Of a stretch of DNA of 55,801 nt, positions 24,235-30,631 are shown piece by piece. Location: assembly GCA_964446595.1 (NCBI GenBank), contig CAYUPY010000003.1, positions 1 through 55,801 of the forward strand, written 5' to 3'. Under the pieces are notes generated by a model. The model did no database searches. It worked only from the letters and a program-made list of their open reading frames with translations, and had not been told where the DNA came from. Position numbers and translations under genes: made by a program. Source of the DNA: CAYUPY01 sp964446595. Its GTDB lineage: Bacteria; Patescibacteriota; Dojkabacteria; J137; JAEUSD01. Position 1 is the stretch's first letter, and each line of letters begins with the position of its first letter.

Positions 24235-24801
24235 CTAGTCCTTAAATTTCCAAACTTCTATGGCTCGTAAAGCAGCCTCAAAGCTCAAATTAAATTCTTG
24301 CGCATATATCTCCGCAACAGAAGTAGTTATTTTGTTCTCCCAGTTAAACTCAAGTTTTTCTGCTACACCTTGCACTAAAGCCTCTGAAGGACCTTCAATT
24401 TCAATGTAAGGTTCGAGCTCAGGCCAAGTGTCAATTTCAACTTCACATCCACCAAGATGCCAAGTCTCACGATATTTCTCTTGCCTACCTTTGGCTACTA
24501 GCCCTGCCCCTTCTAAAATAGTAACAGTAGCGTCCAAATCAGTAACTGTAGTTTGTGCCTCTTTTTGGGCGGATAACTCCTCTCCCTGCCTAGCATGCAC
24601 TTTGGCACTAAAGGTGATTCTGTCACCCTCATCCCTAATGCGCAAATAATGGACTTTCATACCTGGGTTATCGATATTTTGAAAAAGCACAATCCGCATC
24701 AGCCTTTCCGGTGTAACTAGCTCTGCACCTGCAGCTTTTAAGCGCTCTCGAATTTCTGCCTTATTTACTGGGTAAAATTTTGCTTCGAACTCTGTATCCA
24801 C
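24235..24801 (-). CDS. CYTH-domain protein (CyaB-like)
   Basis: The 188-residue protein starts MDTEFEAKFYPVNK, containing the ExExK signature of CYTH triphosphate tunnel enzymes. Alternating charged strands follow (LRIRDEGDRITFSAK, EKYRETWHLGGCEVEIDTWP, YIEIEGPSE). CYTH proteins include class IV adenylate cyclases, thiamine triphosphatases and inorganic triphosphatases; which activity applies cannot be read from sequence. It is 19 bp after trpS and 2 bp before the tyrA-like gene, so it is very likely in the attenuator-controlled transcript. Confidence 0.85.
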   Translation of the reverse strand: MDTEFEAKFYPVNKAEIRERLKAAGAELVTPERLMRIVLFQNIDNPGMKVHYLRIRDEGDRITFSAKVHARQGEELSAQKEAQTTVTDLDATVTILEGAGLVAKGRQEKYRETWHLGGCEVEIDTWPELEPYIEIEGPSEALVQGVAEKLEFNWENKITTSVAEIYAQEFNLSFEAALRAIEVWKFKD

Positions 24802-24820
24802 TTTGTTGTCTTAAAAATTA

Positions 24821-26329
24821 CTAAATTACAAATGCCCCTATTCCCTCTCGCACTTTGTCCATCGTTTGATGGGCGATGGCATTGGCGGTTTCGGAGCCTT
24901 TTAACATTAACTTTTCAATGATATCGCCGTCTTTTTCAAGACGGGCACGACGTTCACGCATTAGGCCAAAATAGTCCAGATAGTGTTCAAAGAAAGCTTT
25001 CTTAATCTCTACATCGCCTATTTTTCCTGCTCGATAACGTTCCTCGAATTCAGCTTGCTTGGCCTGATCAAACCCAAGCTCACGCATGTATTTAAAAGTG
25101 ACGTTCTTCTCCGGATCGCCTGGATCATCTTTGTGAATACGGTTCGGATCAGTGACTATACCCATTATCTGTTTTTTGATCGTCTCTTCTGGAGCAAAGA
25201 TGTTTATGGTATTGCCTAGTGACTTGCTCATTTTACGTTCGCCATCGGTTCCGGGTAGGCGACCGACTGATTTTTTAATAAAAACGTCAGGGACTTTTAG
25301 GAGGTCGCCGTAACGGTTATTAAAGGCTTGGGCAATGTCGCGGGCTACTTCTACATGCTGCTTTTGATCTTCGCCTACTGGCACGATGTCTGGCTCAAAG
25401 ATTAAGATGTCGGCCGCCATTAAAATTGGGTAAGTAAAGAGGCCGACATTGATCGACTCGTGGCCGGTATTTTCATCCTGCATTTTGTCTTTATAAGCAT
25501 GCATGCGCATCATTTGCGAGACAGTGGTCATATTGTTCAATATTTCAGTAAGTTCGAATATTTCGCGCACATGTGACTCCACAAAAAAGACTGTTTTGTC
25601 TGTATCAATCCCCAAAGCCAGGTACTCCAGAAACGTATTGCGAATATTGCTACGCAGCTCTGATGGATCAAAAACTGTATTCAACGCATGATAATCAGCA
25701 ATAAAGTAATAGCATTCCCCCTGTTCTTGGAATTCAACGTGCTGCTTTACCGCCCCAAGGTAGTTGCCCAGGTGCAGACCCTTGCTGGAAGTGGGATTCA
25801 CGCCTGACAGGATTCGTCGCTGTCGACTTTGTTTATCCTGATCAGGTGTTGTGACGTCTACTATTTGCAAATTCCGAAATTTAGACTTTATATATTTCAG
25901 TAAATCTTCAATCTCTACAAGCAACATGTACTCATCGCCACCTGTACCGACATACATTTGCTTCATCTTTAGCACCTGGCTGTCGATCATAATGGGCATG
26001 TCTGGAATTAAAAAAGGACTCACTCTCCCTGGTGCCATCCCGGTTGCATCAATCAATTCCTCTGGCTTTAGGAACCTTAGTTTGTTGGTGCTGGCGGCGC
26101 GGCGGAGGGCCTTATTATCTATTTTTGTGTCGCCACGCCGCAACAGGGCCATCACCTCATCTCCAACTTGAAAAACCAGCGTGGCACAGCTCTGATCATA
26201 TGTCCCCTGAACGGCATCTAGATGCGCATCTACGGTATTCGGTGTGTTCGGAGGCAGCTCAATTAATGTGTGGCGAATTCGATTTTCGGCTAGAACTTTT
26301 TTTAGTTCGTTAATATTTACACCGCTCAT
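24821..26329 (-). CDS. trpS: Tryptophanyl-tRNA synthetase with N-terminal YbaK-type editing domain
   Basis: Residues about 168-502 are a bacterial TrpRS: RRILSGVNPTSSKGLHLGNY (HIGH-equivalent HLGN at 186-189), YYFIADYHAL, YPILMAADILIF, VPVGEDQKQHVEVARDIA and KMSKS (366-370). Residues about 5-152 look like a YbaK/EbsC/ProX aminoacyl-tRNA deacylase domain: LAENRIRHTLIELPP, GDTKIDNKALRRA, EELIDATGMAPGRVSPFLIP, and MYVGTGGDEYMLLVEIEDLL. YbaK domains usually stand alone or sit in ProRS; fusion to TrpRS is unusual and suggests cis-editing. A trp-type attenuator precedes the gene. The ATG at 26327-26329 lacks a clear Shine-Dalgarno sequence. Confidence 0.92.
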   Translation of the reverse strand: MSGVNINELKKVLAENRIRHTLIELPPNTPNTVDAHLDAVQGTYDQSCATLVFQVGDEVMALLRRGDTKIDNKALRRAASTNKLRFLKPEELIDATGMAPGRVSPFLIPDMPIMIDSQVLKMKQMYVGTGGDEYMLLVEIEDLLKYIKSKFRNLQIVDVTTPDQDKQSRQRRILSGVNPTSSKGLHLGNYLGAVKQHVEFQEQGECYYFIADYHALNTVFDPSELRSNIRNTFLEYLALGIDTDKTVFFVESHVREIFELTEILNNMTTVSQMMRMHAYKDKMQDENTGHESINVGLFTYPILMAADILIFEPDIVPVGEDQKQHVEVARDIAQAFNNRYGDLLKVPDVFIKKSVGRLPGTDGERKMSKSLGNTINIFAPEETIKKQIMGIVTDPNRIHKDDPGDPEKNVTFKYMRELGFDQAKQAEFEERYRAGKIGDVEIKKAFFEHYLDYFGLMRERRARLEKDGDIIEKLMLKGSETANAIAHQTMDKVREGIGAFVI

Positions 26330-26362
26330 ATAAGTAGTTTAAAAAATGGTTTAAATTACAAT

Positions 26363-26391
26363 AAAAAGAAAAAAGCTCCCTTCAGGAGCTT
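26363..26391 (-). terminator. Attenuator terminator hairpin of the trpS leader
   Basis: On the minus strand, AAGCTCC (26391-26385) pairs with GGAGCTT (26379-26373) around a TGAAG loop. The T-rich tract TTTTTTCTTTTT (26374-26363) follows directly. This is a textbook intrinsic terminator lying between the leader peptide and the trpS start. The 5' arm (AAGCTCCT, 26384-26391) is also perfectly complementary to AGGAGCTT at 26425-26432, which overlaps the leader stop codon, so terminator and antiterminator exclude each other. Confidence 0.85.
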
Positions 26392-26424
26392 ACTTGTGAC
26401 AGCAAATTTAGGCCATACAAGGTC

Positions 26425-26443
26425 AAGCTCCTACATTTGGGAG
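26425..26443 (-). promoter_or_regulatory. Attenuator segments 1 and 2 (antiterminator control)
   Basis: Segment 2 is AGGAGCTT (26432-26425); it can pair with segment 3 (26391-26384, 8 bp, perfect) as an antiterminator. Segment 1 is CTCC (26443-26440), inside the leader codons just after the Trp codons; it can pair with GGAG of segment 2 (26431-26428). A ribosome stalled at Trp13 would cover segment 1 and free segment 2 for antitermination. A ribosome reaching the stop codon would cover segment 2 and let the terminator form. This is the logic of the Escherichia coli trp leader. Confidence 0.78.
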
Positions 26444-26487
26444 ATATACCAATATGACCAAATATGGTTTGCTGTTGTCTGGTTCAC
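26431..26487 (-). CDS. trpS leader peptide, 18 codons with two Trp
   Basis: A GTG-started frame reads VNQTTANHIWSYWYISQM and ends at TAG. Trp residues 10 and 13 are two of only 18, far above the usual frequency. The frame sits between a candidate -10 box (26494-26499) and the terminator that precedes trpS, and its stop codon overlaps attenuator segment 2. The expected transcription start is at or within a few bases of the GTG, so it would be read as a leaderless message. The peptide itself probably has no function; its translation senses charged tRNATrp. Confidence 0.78.
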   Translation of the reverse strand: MNQTTANHIWSYWYISQM

Positions 26488-26493
26488 GGGTAA

Positions 26494-26522
26494 ATTGTAA
26501 CACGTTTTTTATTGACGTGACA
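26494..26522 (-). promoter_or_regulatory. Candidate promoter of the trpS leader
   Basis: A TACAAT -10 box lies at 26494-26499 on the minus strand. The hexamer 17 bases upstream (TGTCAC, 26517-26522) is a poor -35 match. Transcription would begin about 7 bases after the -10 box, at the leader GTG (26485-26487). The assignment rests mainly on this position. Confidence 0.5.
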
Positions 26523-26540
26523 TTTTTAAATCTATAGGAT
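26512..26540 (+). promoter_or_regulatory. Candidate divergent promoter for the Cys-rich secreted protein
   Basis: TTGACG (26512-26517) and TAGGAT (26535-26540) are spaced by 17 bases on the plus strand, about 36 bases before the ATG at 26576. The -35 is good and the -10 is weak. It overlaps the trpS leader promoter on the opposite strand, so the two may influence each other. Confidence 0.45.
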
Positions 26541-26575
26541 GTAACAATATTAGTTATATTTAGTCATACTTTCCC

Positions 26576-27856
26576 ATGGATTCTAAAGAAACAAAACCCA
26601 CATCACCATTCGTATGGAAGGTATTTATTCCTGTCATGGCTTTTGCCTTCCTTTTCGGAGGATTAGCCATGTTGATAGATACTGGAACGCGACTTACGAA
26701 TTCAGCTGACCAAACGGTAGATACTGCGGTCGCCTTGGCCTCAAGTCTGCCCGATGCCAGCTTCCCAGATTTACCTGTTACCAATAACTGTTGTTATACG
26801 CATGGTTATGATCCTGATTGTAATAACATTGAAGGTGGCTGGGACCGTGGCTGGTATGACTGTGAGAAAGGCGGATGCGAAGCATGTAGAAAAGGAAATA
26901 ATCCTCCCCCAGGTAATGGTGGCGGTGGTGGTGAAAAAGACCCAGACAAAAAACCTTCTGATCCTAAGTGTGTAGTTAATGGCATATGTGGCCCAGGAGA
27001 AAGCCACAAAAATTGTCCTCAAGACTGTGACGAGCTAGGAAATGACATAGGTGGTAGTGATCCGAGTGACGGAAACGATAATAATGGCGGCAGCAACGGC
27101 GGCAGTTCCGCACAAGTGTGTAGACGAGGAAATAGAACCTTTAAACCTGGCCAAACTATACCCCTTGCCCCACAAGGATGTTTTGAAAGAACCTGTACAT
27201 TTGGAAATCCAGCTGAAAACGGTAGCTGTCCTTGTTACATAAACTATGGCCAAAGACTACCCAACTGTGAAACTACAGAGGACATTAGAGCACAACAGCG
27301 TAACCAGGAACTAGAAGAAAAATTCACTGATGCCGAGCAAAGACGTCAGGAAGAAGAGAGGGAAAGGCAAGAAAGAGAATCAAGAGCTAACAATATTTTA
27401 TCTGCATTCCCTAGTATTGACCTACCAAGAGAAGAAGCATATACCCTAGAAATGTTCTCAGGTGACATTAATAATATTCTTGGAATTGATCTAACTCCAA
27501 CCTCATTAGATCCAGAGGTCAGAAGAACAAGTATGGCTAATACCCTATACTGTCGGAACTCTGGTGGTACACCAACCTTTAACGAGCAAGGACTTTATGT
27601 AAGCTGTAATCGACCTGAGGCAACTTCAAGTAATACTACTGCTAATTCACAGACCCCGCCTACTACATCAGTGGCGTGTGAACAAGCAGACGGAGCCTGG
27701 ATAGTTAACCCTATCCTAAAGGACGGGGGATATTGTACTTTCTCTAGCTTTAACACAGGAAGTAATAATCAGACACCAACTACTGCTTATCAATGTATTG
27801 CCGCAAATGGACGGTGGGCACCTGATGCAGAAGGAGTGTTTTCTTGTTACCTTTAA
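26576..27856 (+). CDS. Secreted Cys-rich protein with coiled-coil segment
   Basis: The 426-residue protein has an N-terminal membrane helix (about 14-34). Then come Cys-rich, Gly/Asn/Pro-rich stretches (CCYTHGYDPDCNN, CVVNGICGPGESHKNCPQDC), a Glu/Arg/Gln-rich segment likely to form a coiled coil (about 238-270), and a C-terminal half with further Cys pairs and two repeated C-x-(2-4)-ADGAW / AANGRW elements. I do not recognise a family or catalytic site. The next gene follows after 27 bp and encodes another anchored protein, so they probably form a two-gene unit. It diverges from the trpS leader. Confidence 0.7.
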   Translation: MDSKETKPTSPFVWKVFIPVMAFAFLFGGLAMLIDTGTRLTNSADQTVDTAVALASSLPDASFPDLPVTNNCCYTHGYDPDCNNIEGGWDRGWYDCEKGGCEACRKGNNPPPGNGGGGGEKDPDKKPSDPKCVVNGICGPGESHKNCPQDCDELGNDIGGSDPSDGNDNNGGSNGGSSAQVCRRGNRTFKPGQTIPLAPQGCFERTCTFGNPAENGSCPCYINYGQRLPNCETTEDIRAQQRNQELEEKFTDAEQRRQEEERERQERESRANNILSAFPSIDLPREEAYTLEMFSGDINNILGIDLTPTSLDPEVRRTSMANTLYCRNSGGTPTFNEQGLYVSCNRPEATSSNTTANSQTPPTTSVACEQADGAWIVNPILKDGGYCTFSSFNTGSNNQTPTTAYQCIAANGRWAPDAEGVFSCYL

Positions 27857-27883
27857 ACCCAAATATTAAGTAAAATAACTACT

Positions 27884-28825
27884 ATGAAAAAAATAACTGA
27901 ATTTACAAACAATAAGGCGGCAATGTTGGCTTTGCTGGTGGTTGGTGTGATCATCTTGCTATTAGGATTTGTAGCCGCTCTTGTGGCAAGACAAGACGCT
28001 ATTCTTGGAGGTGGGGAAAGGAACATAAATGTAAATGCCGCCGAACTGCTTAAAGCTCATATAAATGAGAATATTGTACCTGCAGTCAAAACCAGCACAA
28101 AGGACGGCACTAATCCTTATGGAATCCTTGTAAAGGATTTAATTGGAGACAACAATGGATTTCATAGCGAAATTTCACTTGATTTTGCCCAAGGGGACCT
28201 AACCATGGCTCTCGATATGAATGGATTTGCCAAGCTGAATAATGAAAATAAAGACTTGGAACGCTATACCGGTGACGGCACCTTAACACTAAATGTTCCC
28301 GGTTATGAGATCATTACACTGACTATCGAAGCGTTATACGATGGTAGTGATTTCTATATTATGCCAACCGGTGCTTTGGGCGATGTTCCTCCACAATTTA
28401 GTTTCCTTAAGGATTTTGAGGGTACAACATGGTATAAAGTTGACAGGCAGGAATTTGATATTGTGGCCAGTCTTTTTAGTGGAATTGATACTCGGGCGCC
28501 TATGCCCCAAGGTTTCTCTACAGAGTTAGCTAAAGATTGGGAAAGATTAAACCTTGGTGATAAATCGAAACCAGCTATGGTTGAAAATATGCGCTTAGCC
28601 TGTTTTGGCGGTGATAGCGGAACTCGATCTATGACCATTTGTTTAAACCAACAGAATTTCCCATTGTATCTAGCTCAGACATCTAGAAACGATTCCCTCA
28701 AAATAGGTATAAACATGCAAATGCTTCTAACAGGTACTAACTTAGCCGATTCATTAATGGAGAGCGTGCAAACACCTCCCGCCGAGCAGGTCAGGAATTT
28801 TAGGAATTTATTGGGATACTCGTAA
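27884..28825 (+). CDS. Membrane-anchored protein of unknown function, 313 aa
   Basis: The protein has an N-terminal hydrophobic helix (about 13-37) and an extracytoplasmic domain with alternating strands (SEISLDFAQGDLTMALDMNG, TLTLNVPGYEIITLTIEALY). This is somewhat like lipoprotein-type beta-sheet folds of the LolA/LppX kind, but the match is only in general character. Two Cys (about residues 246 and 259) could form a disulfide. No lipobox is seen. It is the second gene of a plus-strand pair with the Cys-rich protein. Confidence 0.7.
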   Translation: MKKITEFTNNKAAMLALLVVGVIILLLGFVAALVARQDAILGGGERNINVNAAELLKAHINENIVPAVKTSTKDGTNPYGILVKDLIGDNNGFHSEISLDFAQGDLTMALDMNGFAKLNNENKDLERYTGDGTLTLNVPGYEIITLTIEALYDGSDFYIMPTGALGDVPPQFSFLKDFEGTTWYKVDRQEFDIVASLFSGIDTRAPMPQGFSTELAKDWERLNLGDKSKPAMVENMRLACFGGDSGTRSMTICLNQQNFPLYLAQTSRNDSLKIGINMQMLLTGTNLADSLMESVQTPPAEQVRNFRNLLGYS

Positions 28826-28855
28826 TTAGGATTAGAATCTTAGAATGCACGAACG

Positions 28856-28883
28856 CCAGCGGCCAGTTTTAACTGGCCGCTGG
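28856..28883. terminator. 13-bp hairpin between convergent genes
   Basis: Bases 28856-28868 are the exact reverse complement of 28871-28883 with a 2-base loop. It lies 30 bp after one stop codon and 25 bp from the trxB stop on the other strand, the place for a bidirectional terminator. It has no flanking U-tract, so termination is an inference from position only. Confidence 0.5.
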
Positions 28884-28908
28884 TTATGACAGAATACGAA
28901 GTAAAGGC

Positions 28909-29841
28909 CTAATGTAGTTCCAGCCACTTTTGCGCATCCAGCGCTGCACGACAACCGGCACCAGCCGCAGTAATTGCTTGGCGATACTTATGATCCTCAA
29001 CGTCGCCAGCCACAAACACACCCTCAATATTAGTATGAACTCCATCAATAGATGATACATAACCTTCATCTGTTAAGGATACGCCATTCATATAGCCAGT
29101 CACCGGAATGTGTCCGATTGCCAGAAACATGCCATCCACATTCAGTTCGAACTCTTTTTGTTCTTGGTTATCCCAAAGCTTTAACCTATCAACCTTACCT
29201 GTTGACTTATCCCCAAGTACTTCTCGCACTTCGGCATTCCAAATGAACTCAATTTTTTCGTTAGCCATAGCCCTCTCTTGCATCACCTTACTAGCACGCA
29301 ATTCATCACGACGATGAATCACATAAACTTTGCTAGCATGATGAGTAAGGAAGGTAGCCTCTTCCATGGCACTATCTCCACCACCAATTACAGCCACTTC
29401 TCGGTTCTTAAAAAATGCCCCGTCACAGGTAGCACAACTAGAGACACCCTTACCCCAATACTCTTCCTCACCCGGAATAGTCAGCTTACGAGGCAAGGCT
29501 CCGGTTGCCAAAATAATGGCCTCAGCAGTTAGCTGCTTACCTGTGGAGGTCGTTATTTTTTTGGGGCTTCCAGCCAATTCTACAGATTCCACATTTTCAT
29601 AAATTAGCTTTGCTCCCCAGCGTTCAGCCTGTTTAATGAAATTTGTCATTAAGGCTGGTCCTTGAATACCTTCTGGAAACCCAGGGAAGTTTTCTACTTC
29701 TGTGGTTTGCATTAGCTGGCCGCCTGGTTCATAGCCTGCTACTACCACTGGAGCCAAACCGGCGCGGCCAGCGTAAATAGCAGCGGTCAGGCCCGCAGGG
29801 CCTGACCCGATAATAATTACTTTGTGAGTTTCATTTGCCAT
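28909..29841 (-). CDS. trxB: Thioredoxin reductase
   Basis: This NADPH-dependent flavoprotein reduces thioredoxin. It has the FAD site IIIGSGPAGLTAAIYAG, the redox pair CATC (Cys136/Cys139 from this start), the NADPH site VIGGGDSAMEEA, and the C-terminal FVAGDVEDHKYRQAITAAGAG block. The length of about 310 residues is normal. The ATG at 29839-29841 is preferred over one two codons earlier because an AAGGAG Shine-Dalgarno lies 9 bases before it, one of the few clear ones in the window. It is the third gene of the csoR-like-trxA-trxB unit. Confidence 0.95.
   Translation of the reverse strand: MANETHKVIIIGSGPAGLTAAIYAGRAGLAPVVVAGYEPGGQLMQTTEVENFPGFPEGIQGPALMTNFIKQAERWGAKLIYENVESVELAGSPKKITTSTGKQLTAEAIILATGALPRKLTIPGEEEYWGKGVSSCATCDGAFFKNREVAVIGGGDSAMEEATFLTHHASKVYVIHRRDELRASKVMQERAMANEKIEFIWNAEVREVLGDKSTGKVDRLKLWDNQEQKEFELNVDGMFLAIGHIPVTGYMNGVSLTDEGYVSSIDGVHTNIEGVFVAGDVEDHKYRQAITAAGAGCRAALDAQKWLELH
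29785..29807. repeat. 10-bp palindrome inside trxB
   Basis: Bases 29785-29794 are the exact reverse complement of 29798-29807 with a 3-base loop. It encodes part of the conserved FAD-binding GSGPAGLTA motif, so the palindrome is built by codon choice within a constrained protein segment. Confidence 0.55.
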
Positions 29842-29864
29842 ATGCATGTACTCCTTGATTAGTA

Positions 29865-30302
29865 TTAAGCAGCTTCAGCCATCTTGTCAGTATCAACACC
29901 AACAGCTTGCATCCACTGCAACATCATTGGTTCTGGACGAAAACCTACAGCTACTGAGAACTTTCTCTCTGTATGTTCATCTTCAGCAAAAATCACACCC
30001 TTCTCATCATCTTCTTTTTCCTCATTTTCTGCAACCGCTTTCTGAGAAGCGTAAAGATACATTGTCGGAATACTCATAATGCCGTAACGCTCAGCTAGCT
30101 CACGGTTGTTGTCCACATCTACTTTCACCACTTCTAGCTGCTCTTCAAGTCCTTCAGCTAGGCGCTCAATTACTGGTTCTGCAGCCTTACATGGACCACA
30201 CCACTCTGCCCAAAAATCTACTAGCACGAATTTGTCTGTAAGTTCTTTTAACTTATTGTCAAATTCTTCTGCATTCTTTACGTTATGGATATTGTTTGCC
30301 AT
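29865..30302 (-). CDS. trxA: Thioredoxin
   Basis: This is a thioredoxin-fold protein with the active-site motif FWAEWCGPCKAAEPV (Cys35-Gly-Pro-Cys38) and the cis-Pro in GIMSIPTMYLY. At 145 residues it is longer than the usual 105-110, because of an acidic insert (ENEEKEDDEK and following, about residues 94-115) before the last strand-helix VGFRPEPMMLQWM and a short Ala-rich tail. It lies 23 bp upstream of trxB and 19 bp downstream of the CsoR-like gene. It is a protein disulfide reductase likely induced with its reductase. Confidence 0.93.
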   Translation of the reverse strand: MANNIHNVKNAEEFDNKLKELTDKFVLVDFWAEWCGPCKAAEPVIERLAEGLEEQLEVVKVDVDNNRELAERYGIMSIPTMYLYASQKAVAENEEKEDDEKGVIFAEDEHTERKFSVAVGFRPEPMMLQWMQAVGVDTDKMAEAA

Positions 30303-30321
30303 ATGATTGTTTAATATTTAG

Positions 30322-30582
30322 TTAAGATAGTTTAAATAGGTCTTTGACTAGTGAACGTAGTTTGGTTATTTGTGAATCAGGATCTTGCTGGCTTTGTTCT
30401 ACGCAACAAATAGCTTCGTTTTCGATCAGTTTTTCCCCTAGTGAGGCTAAACTAGCACGAACAGCCTGGATCTGTACAATAATATCATTACAGTCTCGAT
30501 TCTCGTCAATCATGACTGAGATGCCGTTTAACTGTCCTTTAATCCGGCTTACTCGTTTTTTAATATCTGTTGGTGCGACCAT
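30322..30582 (-). CDS. CsoR/RcnR-family repressor, CstR-like
   Basis: This 86-residue all-helical DUF156 regulator has IKKRVSRIKGQLNGISVMI and the sensing Cys in ENRDCNDIIVQIQAVRASL. Copper sensors of the family use Cys-His-Cys. Here the His position is Glu (LIENEAICC) and the cysteines are Cys31, Cys59 and Cys60, which fits persulfide/redox sensors such as CstR (Cys31/Cys60) better than copper sensing. It heads an operon with trxA and trxB. A palindromic operator lies directly at its own promoter, so it is probably autorepressed and released by reactive sulfur or thiol stress. Confidence 0.85.
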   Translation of the reverse strand: MVAPTDIKKRVSRIKGQLNGISVMIDENRDCNDIIVQIQAVRASLASLGEKLIENEAICCVEQSQQDPDSQITKLRSLVKDLFKLS

Positions 30583-30585
30583 AGC

Positions 30586-30602
30586 ATACCCCCATGGGGT
30601 AT
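30586..30602. promoter_or_regulatory. CsoR/CstR-type operator
   Basis: ATACCCC-CAT-GGGGTAT is a perfect 7-bp inverted repeat with a 3-base centre. It resembles the G/C-tract palindromes bound by CsoR-family repressors (A/T ends, runs of C and G). It sits between the -10 box and the repressor ATG, where bound protein would block transcription start. Confidence 0.82.
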
Positions 30603-30631
30603 ATATTACACCTCAAAGAAAAATCTGTCAA
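30603..30631 (-). promoter_or_regulatory. Sigma70-type promoter of csoR-like-trxA-trxB
   Basis: TTGACA (30626-30631) and TAATAT (30603-30608) on the minus strand are separated by exactly 17 bases. The -35 box includes bases of the TGA stop codon of the upstream glycosyltransferase. The predicted start falls in the adjacent operator, leaving only about 15 bases of 5' leader. Confidence 0.82.

Noticed and set aside
26399..26475. Long-range pairing ACAGCAAA (26468-26475) with TTTGCTGT (26399-26406) as a riboswitch-like closing stem
   Set aside because: The 8-bp match is real, but it lies across the translated leader and I see no consistent multi-helix core. It may modulate the attenuator but is not enough to call a riboswitch.
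26363..26520. T-box riboswitch upstream of trpS
   Set aside because: The conserved T-box sequence (AGGGTGGNACCGCG-like) and a specifier loop are absent. The leader peptide with two Trp codons and alternative stems explains the region better.
26771..27253. Minus-strand and alternate-frame reading frames within the Cys-rich plus-strand gene
   Set aside because: They result from biased composition (Gly/Asn/Cys codons) and have no independent start context or domain.
30322..30582. Copper-sensing CsoR with copper resistance operon
   Set aside because: The copper-ligand His is replaced and no copper chaperone or P-type ATPase gene is adjacent; the neighbours are thioredoxin genes.
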